From the NCBI GenBank assembly GCA_947629075.1, contig CANRCI010000052.1, positions 1 through 9,671 of the forward strand: a stretch of 9,671 nucleotides of DNA, read 5' to 3'. Origin of the DNA: an uncultured Bacilli bacterium (GTDB taxonomy: Bacteria > Bacillota_I > Bacilli_A > RF39 > UBA660). How positions within the stretch are numbered: position 1 is the first letter of the stretch; the number at the start of each line of letters is the position of its first letter. Position numbers and translations under genes: made by a program. Below are positions 1-6,486 of the stretch, one piece after another. Below the pieces are notes generated by a model. It ran no database searches. It saw nothing but the letters and a program-made list of their open reading frames with translations, and was not told the DNA's origin.

Positions 1-580
1 AACTGGTGATTTACTTAGAGAAGCAGCTAACAAGGGCGATGAACTTGGTCAAAAGATTAAAGAAATCTTAGACAAGGGTGAACTTGTAACTGATGAATTA
101 GTATACGAGGTATTGAAGAAGAAACTAGCACAGGAAGAATGTCGTAATGGATATATCTTAGATGGTTTCCCTCGTAATGTCGAACAAGCAATTAAGTATG
201 ATGAAATATTATCTGATATGAACTTAGATTTAGGGGTTGTCATTCTACTTAATATTCCAGAAGATTTATTGATGAAGAGAATTACTGGTAGAAGAATTTG
301 TTCTAATTGTGGAGAAATCTACAATATATATGATGAACTAATGACACCTAAAAAAGATTCTGTTTGTGATAAATGTGGTTGTATGTTATATCAGAGATCT
401 GATGATAATGAAGAAACTTTCAATAATAGATTTAAAACATATTTATTAAAGACTGAACCACTTATAAATTATTATCGTGATAAAGGTGCTTTATATGTCG
501 TAGAAAATAGAGATGATAAATATAAAGTATTATCAGAAATAGAGAAAATTATTAATGGACTAGGTGATAGTGTTGATTAG
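1..580 (+). CDS. adk: Adenylate kinase (5'-truncated by window edge)
   Basis: Adenylate kinase transfers phosphate between ATP and AMP to give two ADP in the cytoplasm. The reading frame is open from base 2 and gives 192 visible residues. It begins at the Thr-Gly-Asp of the AMP-binding region, so about 30 N-terminal residues, including the ATP P-loop, lie outside the window. Visible hallmarks are the TGDLLR AMP-site segment, the ILDGFPRN motif, and a lid domain carrying CSNC and CDKC pairs 18 residues apart. These pairs are the zinc-binding lid of Gram-positive enzymes. After the lid come YQRSDDNEET and a typical C-terminal helix. The stop (578-580) overlaps the start of map by 8 bases, as expected for the secY-adk-map order. 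Identification is secure; only the 5' end is missing. Confidence 0.97.
   Translation, partial: TGDLLREAANKGDELGQKIKEILDKGELVTDELVYEVLKKKLAQEECRNGYILDGFPRNVEQAIKYDEILSDMNLDLGVVILLNIPEDLLMKRITGRRICSNCGEIYNIYDELMTPKKDSVCDKCGCMLYQRSDDNEETFNNRFKTYLLKTEPLINYYRDKGALYVVENRDDKYKVLSEIEKIINGLGDSVD
562..568 (+). promoter_or_regulatory. Shine-Dalgarno AGGTGAT deciding the map start
   Basis: AGGTGAT is a seven-base match to the 3' end of 16S rRNA and lies inside the last codons of adk. It places TTG 573 at the right distance. GTG codons at 564 and 570 lie inside or immediately next to the site and are unsuitable starts. Confidence 0.75.
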
Positions 581-1319
581 TATTAAAAGTAGTCGTGAAA
601 TAGAACTGCTTAAAAAGGCTGGTCATATTGTTTATTTAACCCATCAATATCTTAAACCTTATATCAAAGAAGGTATTACAACTAAAGAACTTGATAAATT
701 GGCAGAAGACTTTATCATAAGTCAAAATGCCACTCCTTCCTTTAAGGGGCTTTATGGATTTCCCGGTTCTATTTGCACAAGTATTAATGAAGAAGTTGTT
801 CATGGTATACCGGGAAACAGAAAGCTAAAGAATGGTGATATTGTAAAACTTGATATCGGAGCTTGTTATAAAGGTTATCACGGAGATTCAGCTTGGAGTT
901 ATAAAGTTGGAAATGTTTCAAAAGAAATAGATTACTTGATGGAACATACTGAGAAGGCTTTATACGAAGGTATTAAACAAGTAAAGCCAGGAAATAGAAT
1001 TGGTGATATATCACATGCGATTGAAGAGTATGCGAAAGCTCACAATCTAGGAGTGGTTAAAGAATTAGTTGGCCATGGAGTTGGTACTAAAGTTCATGAA
1101 GAACCTGATGTACCTAACTATGGAAAAAGTGGTGTTGGGCCTCTTCTTAAAGAGGGAATGGTTATTGCCATTGAACCGATGCTTAACTTAGGAACAGCTG
1201 ACATTTATATGTTGGATGATGACTGGACAATCGTGACTGATGACGATTTGCCTTCAGCCCATTTCGAACATACAGTAGCTGTTGTAAAAGATGGATATAT
1301 TATATTAACGGGAGAGTGA
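573..1319 (+). CDS. map: Type I methionine aminopeptidase
   Basis: It removes the initiator methionine from nascent proteins in the cytoplasm. The product is 248 residues, normal for a type Ia enzyme without an N-terminal extension. All metal and catalytic ligands can be seen: His77 (VVHGIPG), Asp94 (LDIG), Asp105 (GDSAW), His168 (GHGVG), His175 (KVHEEP), Glu201 (IEPM) and Glu232 (FEHT). I chose TTG 573 because it gives M-I-S-I-K-S-S-R-E-I-E, which aligns with the family N-terminus, and because AGGTGAT precedes it at suitable spacing. Longer starts at GTG 564 or 570 would add atypical residues. It overlaps adk by 8 bases, implying translational coupling. The stop is TGA and the family C-terminus falls there, which supports TGA being a true stop in this organism. 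Confidence 0.97.
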   Translation: MISIKSSREIELLKKAGHIVYLTHQYLKPYIKEGITTKELDKLAEDFIISQNATPSFKGLYGFPGSICTSINEEVVHGIPGNRKLKNGDIVKLDIGACYKGYHGDSAWSYKVGNVSKEIDYLMEHTEKALYEGIKQVKPGNRIGDISHAIEEYAKAHNLGVVKELVGHGVGTKVHEEPDVPNYGKSGVGPLLKEGMVIAIEPMLNLGTADIYMLDDDWTIVTDDDLPSAHFEHTVAVVKDGYIILTGE

Positions 1320-1323
1320 AAAT

Positions 1324-1539
1324 ATGGCAAAAGATGATACAATTGAAGTCGAAGGAAAAGTTCTTGAAATCTTACCAGGTGGTAAGTTCAAAGTAGAACT
1401 TGAAAATGGTCACATTGTGGAAGCTCACGTTTCTGGTAAAATCCGAATGAATTACATTCGTATCTTACCAGGGGATACCGTAATGTTAGAACTATCGCCT
1501 TATGATTTAACACGTGGGCGTATAACCTATCGAAAATAA
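1324..1539 (+). CDS. infA: Translation initiation factor IF-1
   Basis: IF-1 is a 71-residue OB-fold protein that binds the A site of the 30S subunit and assists IF-2 and IF-3 during initiation. The sequence is nearly the textbook Gram-positive one: it starts MAKDD, contains FKVELENGH, AHVSGKIRMN and RILPGD, and ends with SPYDLTRGRITYRK. The start follows the map stop by four bases, and its SD (GGGAG, 1310-1314) lies within the end of map, so the two are very probably translated in a coupled way. Map-infA-rpmJ is the standard order in Bacilli. Confidence 0.98.
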   Translation: MAKDDTIEVEGKVLEILPGGKFKVELENGHIVEAHVSGKIRMNYIRILPGDTVMLELSPYDLTRGRITYRK

Positions 1540-1553
1540 TAGGAGGGATAAAT

Positions 1554-1667
1554 ATGAAAGTAAAATCATCAGTAAAACCAATGTGTGATAAATGTAGAGT
1601 TATCAAACGTAAAGGTAAAGTAATGGTAATTTGTGAAAATCCAAAACATAAACAAAAACAAGGTTAA
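1554..1667 (+). CDS. rpmJ: 50S ribosomal protein L36 (zinc-binding form)
   Basis: This is a short 37-residue basic protein of the large ribosomal subunit. It reads MKVKSSVKPMCDKC and then a Lys/Arg-rich segment, ending KHKQKQG. The zinc ligands Cys11, Cys14, Cys27 and His32 are all present, so this is the C+ (zinc) form rather than the zinc-free paralogue. A very strong SD, AGGAGG (1541-1546), sits seven bases before the ATG. Its place between infA and rpsM is conserved in Firmicutes. Its length and motif leave little doubt. Confidence 0.97.
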   Translation: MKVKSSVKPMCDKCRVIKRKGKVMVICENPKHKQKQG

Positions 1668-1686
1668 TGAAAGGAAGTGTGAATAA

Positions 1687-2052
1687 ATGGCTCGTATTAA
1701 GGGTGTAGATATTCCAAATGATAAGCATATTGTTATTTCCCTTACATATATCTATGGTATTGGAAGAAATATTGCTAAAAAAATAGTTGAAGCAGCTAAA
1801 GTAGAACCAACTAAGAAGACAAAAGATTTAACAAATGATGAATTGAATGCTATTCGTGATGAGGTTAATAAATATGTAGTTGAAGGTGACTTGAGAAGAG
1901 ATGTCAATATGAACATCAAGACTAAGATGGAAATTAATTCTTATCAAGGAGTTCGTCATAAAAAAGGATTACCAGTTAGAGGGCAAAAGACTAGAAGTAA
2001 TGCTCGTACTCGTAAGGGTAAAGGTAAGACTGTAGCTAATAAAAAGAAATAA
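1687..2052 (+). CDS. rpsM: 30S ribosomal protein S13
   Basis: S13 sits in the head of the 30S subunit, forms intersubunit bridges and contacts P-site tRNA through its basic tail. The 121-residue product has the family start (MARIKGVDIP), the helix-hairpin-helix-like segment YIYGIGRNIAKKI, and the conserved block SYQGVRHKKGLPVRGQKT followed by RSNARTRKG and a Lys-rich tail. Length equals that of typical S13. An SD (AGGAAG, 1672-1677) precedes the ATG by nine bases. It is followed by rpsK and rpoA as in the alpha operon. There is no rpsD here; in Bacilli it is usually elsewhere. Confidence 0.98.
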   Translation: MARIKGVDIPNDKHIVISLTYIYGIGRNIAKKIVEAAKVEPTKKTKDLTNDELNAIRDEVNKYVVEGDLRRDVNMNIKTKMEINSYQGVRHKKGLPVRGQKTRSNARTRKGKGKTVANKKK

Positions 2053-2064
2053 AATCATTAATTG

Positions 2065-2070
2065 AGGAGG
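2065..2070 (+). promoter_or_regulatory. Shine-Dalgarno AGGAGG deciding the rpsK start
   Basis: The canonical AGGAGG lies six bases before ATG 2077. An in-frame TTG at 2062 lies upstream of and against this site and would translate it as Arg-Arg, so the shorter product is correct. Confidence 0.85.
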
Positions 2071-2076
2071 TTAATT

Positions 2077-2460
2077 ATGGCTTATAAGACAAGAAAGAGA
2101 AAAGTCAAAAAGAATGTTCCTGAAGGTGCAGCGCACATTCATGCAACATTTAATAATACCATCACTACTATTTCTGACAAAGAAGGTAATGTTGTTTCTT
2201 GGGCAAGTAGTGGTGCCTTAGGTTTTAAGGGTAGTAAAAAATCAACTCCATTTGCTGCTGGACTTGCTGCAGAAGCTGCTGGTAAAGCTGCATTTGATTT
2301 AGGTATGAGAAAAGTTGAGGTATTCGTTAAAGGTTTAGGACCAGGACGTGAAACAGCTATTAGATCACTTCAAACTGCAGGTCTTGAGATAACTGCAATA
2401 ACTGATGTGACACCAATTCCACATAACGGATGTCGTCCACCAAAACGTCCACGTGGATAA
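2077..2460 (+). CDS. rpsK: 30S ribosomal protein S11
   Basis: S11 lies on the platform of the 30S subunit near the mRNA exit and contacts 16S rRNA helices close to the E site. The product is 127 residues from ATG 2077. Recognisable parts are the basic N-terminus (AYKTRKRK), AHIHATFNNTI, the conserved SSGALGFKGSKKSTPFAA block, GLGPGRETAIRSLQ, and the C-terminal TPIPHNGCRPPKRPRG signature. The last is one of the best conserved ribosomal protein motifs. The start is fixed by AGGAGG at 2065-2070, not by the upstream in-frame TTG. The gap to rpsM is 24 bases and to rpoA 21 bases, typical of one transcript. Confidence 0.98.
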   Translation: MAYKTRKRKVKKNVPEGAAHIHATFNNTITTISDKEGNVVSWASSGALGFKGSKKSTPFAAGLAAEAAGKAAFDLGMRKVEVFVKGLGPGRETAIRSLQTAGLEITAITDVTPIPHNGCRPPKRPRG

Positions 2461-2481
2461 TAAAAAAAGGGAGGTAGTTTC

Positions 2482-3432
2482 ATGATTATATTTGAAAAAC
2501 CAAATTATAAAATAACTGATTATGTAGAAAGTAATTTCTACGGAAAATTTGAACTTGAACCACTAGAGAGAGGGTTCGGTACAACTTTAGGTAATGCATT
2601 AAGACGTGTAATGTTATCTTCATTACCTGGATCTGCTATAAGCAGTGTTAAAATTGATGGGGCTCTTCACGAATTTCAAACAATCGAGGGTATCGTTGAA
2701 GATGTTACTACCATTATCTTAAATTTAAAAAAGGTAGTAATTAAGAATCATTCTAATGATAATAAAGTAATTAGAATTAATGTATCAAAAGAAGGGCCAG
2801 TTACAGCTGGAGATATCGAACACGATACAGATATCGAAATAATCAATCCTGATTTAGTAATTGCTAATGTTGCTAAGGGAGGAACTCTTTCAATGGAAAT
2901 GACTGTTTCAAATGGTCGTGGATATGTAAGAAGTGAAGAGAATAAGAGATTATTAGATATTAAAAAAGTTGGAGTTATCCCAATAGATTCAATTTTTTCA
3001 CCAATTGAGAGAATTTCATACGATGTTGAAAATGCTCGTGTTGGACAAGATGAAAGTTATGATAAGTTAATATTAAATGTATGGACTAATGGTTCTATTA
3101 AGCCAGAGGAAGCAATTGCTTTAGCAAGTAGAATCTTAATTGAACATTTTGATATTTTAACTAATTTAAGTAATATCGCTGATATGACTGGTATGATGAT
3201 TGAAAAGACTGAAGATCCTAAAGTAAAAGCGTTAGAAACTACTATTGAAGATTTAGATTTTTCTGTTCGTGCTTACAATTGTTTAAAGAGAGCAGGAATT
3301 CATACATTACAAGATTTAGTAAATAAGAGCGAAAGCGATATGATGAAGATTCGTAATCTAGGAAAGAAATCTCTAAAAGAAGTTTTAGATAAAGTTAGAG
3401 AACTTGGTCTAGTATTACGTGAAGATGATTAA
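2482..3432 (+). CDS. rpoA: DNA-directed RNA polymerase alpha subunit
   Basis: Alpha dimerises to nucleate RNA polymerase assembly and uses its C-terminal domain to touch upstream promoter DNA and activators. The product is 316 residues, full length. The N-terminal domain shows LERGFGTTLGNALRRV, LPGSAI, the IEGIVEDVT segment and the SPIERISYDVENARVGQ block. A linker near residues 230-250 leads to a complete C-terminal domain. The DNA-contacting positions of that domain are all kept: Arg263, Asn266, Cys267, Gly294, Lys296 and Ser297 (E. coli R265, N268, C269, G296, K298, S299). UP-element recognition is therefore expected, which fits the A-rich stretch before the promoter at 3866. The start follows GGGAGGT (2469-2475). 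Confidence 0.98.
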   Translation: MIIFEKPNYKITDYVESNFYGKFELEPLERGFGTTLGNALRRVMLSSLPGSAISSVKIDGALHEFQTIEGIVEDVTTIILNLKKVVIKNHSNDNKVIRINVSKEGPVTAGDIEHDTDIEIINPDLVIANVAKGGTLSMEMTVSNGRGYVRSEENKRLLDIKKVGVIPIDSIFSPIERISYDVENARVGQDESYDKLILNVWTNGSIKPEEAIALASRILIEHFDILTNLSNIADMTGMMIEKTEDPKVKALETTIEDLDFSVRAYNCLKRAGIHTLQDLVNKSESDMMKIRNLGKKSLKEVLDKVRELGLVLREDD

Positions 3433-3448
3433 TTAGGAGGATGAGGTT

Positions 3449-3796
3449 ATGGCATATAGAAAATTAGGTGTTGATAATAAACATAGAAGAAGTATACTTG
3501 CTAATTTGACAAAAGATGTTATTATGAACGGAAAAGTCCAAACTACTGATACTCGTGCTAAAGAGGTTCGTAAGTTCGTTGATAAAATGATTACTTATGC
3601 TAAAAACGGTAGTTTAGTATCTAGAAGAAAAGTTCTTGCTTTCTTCCATAATGACAAAGAAGTAGTTAACAAATTATTTAATGAGTTAGCTCCAAAATAT
3701 GCTACTAGAAATGGTGGTTATACGAGAATTTTAAAACTTACTGAAAGACGTGGAGATGGCGCTTTAATGGTAATTTTAGAATTAGTAGAAGAATAG
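3449..3796 (+). CDS. rplQ: 50S ribosomal protein L17
   Basis: L17 is a large-subunit protein near the peptide exit tunnel. The product is 115 residues, within the normal short bacterial range. The N-terminus (MAYRKLGVDNKHRRSILANL) and the TTDTRAKEVRKFVDKMI segment are diagnostic, as is the GGYTRILKLTERRGDGA block near the C-terminus. The SD AGGAGG (3435-3440) is eight bases before the ATG, and the gap after rpoA is 16 bases. The stop codon TAG is part of the terminator stem that closes the operon. Confidence 0.98.
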   Translation: MAYRKLGVDNKHRRSILANLTKDVIMNGKVQTTDTRAKEVRKFVDKMITYAKNGSLVSRRKVLAFFHNDKEVVNKLFNELAPKYATRNGGYTRILKLTERRGDGALMVILELVEE

Positions 3797-3819
3797 ACTA
3801 TATATATAGTCTTTTTTTT
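3795..3819 (+). terminator. Rho-independent terminator after rplQ
   Basis: A perfect 16-base palindrome, GACTATATATATAGTC (3796-3811), can fold into a stem of six to seven base pairs with a four-base loop. Eight T residues (3812-3819) follow it. The stem begins at the last base of the rplQ stop codon. The stem is AU-rich and only moderately stable, so some read-through is possible. Confidence 0.85.
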
Positions 3820-3865
3820 ATTTCGTTTAATTTAAATGTGGTAATAAAAAAATTGTAAAAATTTG

Positions 3866-3894
3866 TTGACTTATTTTTTTTCATAAACTATTAT
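3866..3894 (+). promoter_or_regulatory. Sigma-A promoter for the first surface-protein gene
   Basis: TTGACT (3866-3871), a 17-base spacer and TATTAT (3889-3894) form a near-consensus vegetative promoter, each box one mismatch from consensus. An A-rich stretch (3841-3865) just upstream could act as an UP element for the conserved alpha C-terminal domain. The transcript is predicted to start near 3901, immediately before the SD. Confidence 0.8.
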
Positions 3895-3916
3895 AAAAAT
3901 AGGTGAGGAGTTGTAT

Positions 3917-5290
3917 ATGAAAAAGAAAAAAACACTTAAAATTATCGCTGCAGTCTTGATTGTAGCAGCAGTAGGGTTGGTTGGATTTGGTGTTTACTAC
4001 ATGAATACTAGTAAATACATTGTAGAAAAGTCGATTACATCATCTTTAGATAAGTTATCAGCTATTGTAAAAGGTGAAGATAATACCTTTGCACCAGATA
4101 GTGGTCTACCTAGTGGAATAACTAAATTTGGTATTGATTCTTCTAATGAATTGACAGTTAAATCTGGTGATCAGACTGTGGCTGGAAATGCTGATCTAAA
4201 ATTTTATGGTGATTTCGATGCTAAAAAACTTTATGTCGATTTAGCTTCTACTCTTAATAAAGAATCATTATTAAACATGGATATGCTAGTTGATAATGAT
4301 ACAGTTTACTTAGGAATGGATAAAATTCTTGCTAACAAATATTATCAAAAAATGGAAGATTTTGAATGGCCAAAAACTGTTGATGCTGAAAAGTATTTAG
4401 ATTCGGCTATTAAGTATGCTAAAGAATCAATTCTTGAAAATCTTGATTCAGATAAATATGAAAAGACTAATGAAACTTTGAAACTAAATAATGCTGAATA
4501 TAAGACTAAAAAGATTTCAGTAAAAATTACTGAAGAAGATGTAGCTAAAATGGTTAAGACATTCTTAGAAAAGGTAAAGGATGATAAAGACTTAGTAAAA
4601 TTCTTAAAAGATAACTTTAATGAGGATATTGAAACTACTCTTAAAGAATCTATTGATGATATGGGTAGTGAAATTAAAGAGGCATCTAAAGATAACTATT
4701 TTACTTACATAATTTATGTCAAAGGTGGAAAGACAATTCGTCATTTATTCTCTTTTGATGGAGGAAAATTTGCAATTGACTCTTATAAAAACTCTAATAA
4801 GAAAAATGCTTTTGCAATGACTTTGACAGAAGTAACAGATGATAAGGAACAAGACGTGTTGACTTATTTAGCTGAGAAAACAGATAAGGGTAAATACGAT
4901 TATAAATTAACTATTCCTAATGCTGCAACTATTTCTGGTAAATATACTAAAACGAGTGATAAAGTAACTATTGATGGGTCTATCAATGTTGCTACTCAAG
5001 ATGTCGCTACTTTCAATTATGAAGTAAGTACAGTTAAGAAGAATGCTTCTTACAACATTAACCTTACTGTCGATGTAAATGTTGATGATGGAAATATTAA
5101 GATTGTTTCTAAGAACAAAGTAGAAAAAGATAAAGCATTACCTAACTACGATACTTCTAAAGCATTATCAATTGATAAGATTACTCCAGAAGATGCCCAG
5201 GCTTTACAAAAATATATGGAAACAATTGAGAATATGTTTGGATCAACTTTAAGTAGTGATGATCAATTTTTAGACGATTCAAGTATTTAG
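3917..5290 (+). CDS. Single-pass membrane-anchored extracytoplasmic protein, function unknown
   Basis: I do not recognise a characterised family. The 457-residue product has a Lys-rich start (MKKKKTLK) and one hydrophobic helix at about residues 9-28. The remaining ~430 residues are hydrophilic and rich in Lys, Asp, Thr and Ser, with alternating patterns typical of beta sheet. There is no lipobox cysteine, and no cysteine anywhere, so it is an N-anchored and not a lipidated surface protein. A helical, Lys/Glu-rich part runs around residues 165-245. The C-terminal part carries LPNY (408-411), then Ile-Asp-Lys-Ile-Thr-Pro-Glu-Asp (419-426), and an acidic Ser/Asp tail. The same layout and PNY motif recur in the next gene. 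The start is ATG 3917, six bases after GAGGAG (3905-3910). It is monocistronic, between its own promoter and a terminator. It resembles beta-rich, possibly ligand-binding, envelope proteins, but that is inference. Confidence 0.85.
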   Translation: MKKKKTLKIIAAVLIVAAVGLVGFGVYYMNTSKYIVEKSITSSLDKLSAIVKGEDNTFAPDSGLPSGITKFGIDSSNELTVKSGDQTVAGNADLKFYGDFDAKKLYVDLASTLNKESLLNMDMLVDNDTVYLGMDKILANKYYQKMEDFEWPKTVDAEKYLDSAIKYAKESILENLDSDKYEKTNETLKLNNAEYKTKKISVKITEEDVAKMVKTFLEKVKDDKDLVKFLKDNFNEDIETTLKESIDDMGSEIKEASKDNYFTYIIYVKGGKTIRHLFSFDGGKFAIDSYKNSNKKNAFAMTLTEVTDDKEQDVLTYLAEKTDKGKYDYKLTIPNAATISGKYTKTSDKVTIDGSINVATQDVATFNYEVSTVKKNASYNINLTVDVNVDDGNIKIVSKNKVEKDKALPNYDTSKALSIDKITPEDAQALQKYMETIENMFGSTLSSDDQFLDDSSI

Positions 5291-5293
5291 AAG

Positions 5294-5317
5294 AAGGCTA
5301 TTATTAGCCTTTTTTTT
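5294..5317 (+). terminator. Rho-independent terminator after the first surface-protein gene
   Basis: AAGGCTA (5294-5300) pairs with TAGCCTT (5305-5311) around a four-base TTAT loop, giving a 7-bp stem. A run of eight T residues (5310-5317) follows. It lies three bases after the stop codon. Confidence 0.9.
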
Positions 5318-5329
5318 ATTTGCTTTAAG

Positions 5330-5338
5330 TGTTAAAAT
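5330..5338 (+). promoter_or_regulatory. Extended -10 promoter for the second surface-protein gene
   Basis: TGTTAAAAT (5330-5338) fits an extended -10 element (TG-N-TAAAAT). No good -35 exists: the position 17 bases upstream falls in the T tract of the preceding terminator. The predicted start near 5345 leaves a leader of about 17 bases. Confidence 0.5.
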
Positions 5339-5361
5339 ATAGACAGTGAGTGAGGTGCATT

Positions 5362-6441
5362 ATGCCTAAAGTTAAAAGAAGAAGATTAAAGAAAAAAAGA
5401 GTTTTTTTACTTGTTGTGTTTATTTTATTATTAATTCTTGGTGGTGTTTATCTATATCACAAGAAGAATGTTAATTATATAAGTGATGCCAAAAAGTTTA
5501 TAGATAATTATGATAATTATGTAGGTGAATTATTATTTGCAGCAGATACAAAAGAAATTAATAATAAGAAAATTGATTTAGATTTTGATATCACTTATAA
5601 GACCGATAAAAAACAATCTATTAAATTTAATCTATCTAATTACAATAATGGTGAAGTTAGTTATACTGACTACAATTATGATAACAATAGATTTATATTA
5701 GTTAACGATGAAAAAAATTATGTCAATTTTCCTGATGTAAATGATGATTTCTATGAGGTAGATAAAACTTCTTTAGATAGTAATGATTTGAAATTAACTA
5801 TCGATTATATTCTAAAAAATAATTTAAAAATTAATAGTGAAAATGTTAATTTATTTGATATGAAGTTAAACAAATTAATGGTTTTGATTCCTCAAGAGAA
5901 AGTATCACAGCTTTTGGGATTAAATCATGATCTATCAATGTATATTTATACCTATAAAAATAAAGTTGTTGGTATTGGTTATTTGATAGATAAGAAAGAG
6001 ATTAGTTTTATAAACAAGGATAATTTCGGAGGATATTTATATCGTGATAATGGTGCTGAAATTTTGAATATTGAAATCGATGATGATGATATCAGAGGTA
6101 AGCTTTATGATGCGTTATCGTTTAAGGGTAAAATTAGTAAGCAAAAATTAAATTTAGACTTTGGTAATTATGGCGAAATTAAATATCAGTACAAGAATAA
6201 AACGATAGATGTTGTTGGTAATATCACTTTAGATGATATTGATATATCGCTTGATATCAATGGTAAATTATCGGATAGTAAGATGCCTAACTATAAATTA
6301 AAAGTTAAAGATATTAAATCGATTAGTGAAAGTGATAGGAAAGAGATCGGATCTATTAGCAATAAAATAGTTTTGGGACTTGATTCATCACGCGAGTGTG
6401 AAAGTGAATTTGATACCGATTGTATTTTATTAAATAAGTAG
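5362..6441 (+). CDS. Single-pass membrane-anchored extracytoplasmic protein, likely paralogue of the preceding gene
   Basis: Not a family I can name. The 359-residue product starts with a strongly basic stretch (PKVKRRRLKKKR), then one hydrophobic helix at about residues 14-32, then a Asn/Asp/Lys/Tyr-rich extracytoplasmic region with repeated short beta-like segments. It shares a layout with the preceding protein. Both have a post-anchor Tyr-Ile segment followed by an amphipathic helix, and a C-terminal MPNY (308-311) followed by Ile-Lys-Ser-Ile-Ser-Glu-Ser-Asp (318-325). It has only two cysteines, Cys346 and Cys354, both in the last 14 residues as CX7C, which could form an extracytoplasmic disulfide. 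ATG 5362 is preferred over the in-frame GTG 5350 because GAGGTG (5352-5357) lies between them. It has its own weak promoter. No hairpin terminator follows, so read-through into the next gene is possible. Confidence 0.85.
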   Translation: MPKVKRRRLKKKRVFLLVVFILLLILGGVYLYHKKNVNYISDAKKFIDNYDNYVGELLFAADTKEINNKKIDLDFDITYKTDKKQSIKFNLSNYNNGEVSYTDYNYDNNRFILVNDEKNYVNFPDVNDDFYEVDKTSLDSNDLKLTIDYILKNNLKINSENVNLFDMKLNKLMVLIPQEKVSQLLGLNHDLSMYIYTYKNKVVGIGYLIDKKEISFINKDNFGGYLYRDNGAEILNIEIDDDDIRGKLYDALSFKGKISKQKLNLDFGNYGEIKYQYKNKTIDVVGNITLDDIDISLDINGKLSDSKMPNYKLKVKDIKSISESDRKEIGSISNKIVLGLDSSRECESEFDTDCILLNK

Positions 6442-6458
6442 GTTTTTAGTTCTAAATA

Positions 6459-6467
6459 TGTTATAAT
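6459..6467 (+). promoter_or_regulatory. Extended -10 promoter for the dehydrogenase gene
   Basis: TGTTATAAT (6459-6467) is a perfect extended -10 element with a consensus TATAAT. The -35 position (6439-6444, TAGGTT) is poor, as extended -10 promoters tolerate. The predicted transcript start, about 6473-6475, coincides with the SD. Confidence 0.65.
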
Positions 6468-6472
6468 TGTAT

Positions 6473-6480
6473 AGGAGATG
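6473..6480 (+). promoter_or_regulatory. Shine-Dalgarno AGGAGATG deciding the dehydrogenase start
   Basis: AGGAG (6473-6477) directly abuts the ATG at 6478, so that ATG cannot be used efficiently. TTG 6487 is nine bases after AGGAG and gives MKALITGASSGIG, the usual N-terminus of the family. Confidence 0.65.
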
Positions 6481-6486
6481 GTTTAT

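Noticed and set aside
49..243. Minus-strand open frame opposite adk
   Set aside because: Antisense to a certain gene; Ser-rich low-complexity translation without an SD.
564..572. Upstream GTG starts for map (564, 570)
   Set aside because: They overlap or abut the SD and add residues not typical of the family; TTG 573 fits better.
1317..1319. TGA as tryptophan (Mycoplasma code)
   Set aside because: Map and the EcfT-position protein both end naturally at TGA and the next genes start there; tryptophan codons in the window are TGG.
1388..1606. Minus-strand open frame across infA and rpmJ
   Set aside because: It lies opposite two certain genes, has no SD or family features, and arises from codon bias on the coding strand.
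2062..2076. TTG start for rpsK
   Set aside because: It lies upstream of AGGAGG and would translate the SD; S11 begins at ATG 2077.
3911..3916. TTG start two codons before the first surface-protein ATG
   Set aside because: It directly abuts GAGGAG with no spacing; ATG 3917 is correctly spaced.
6442..6477. Terminator between the second surface-protein gene and the dehydrogenase
   Set aside because: A short T run is present but no stable inverted repeat precedes it.
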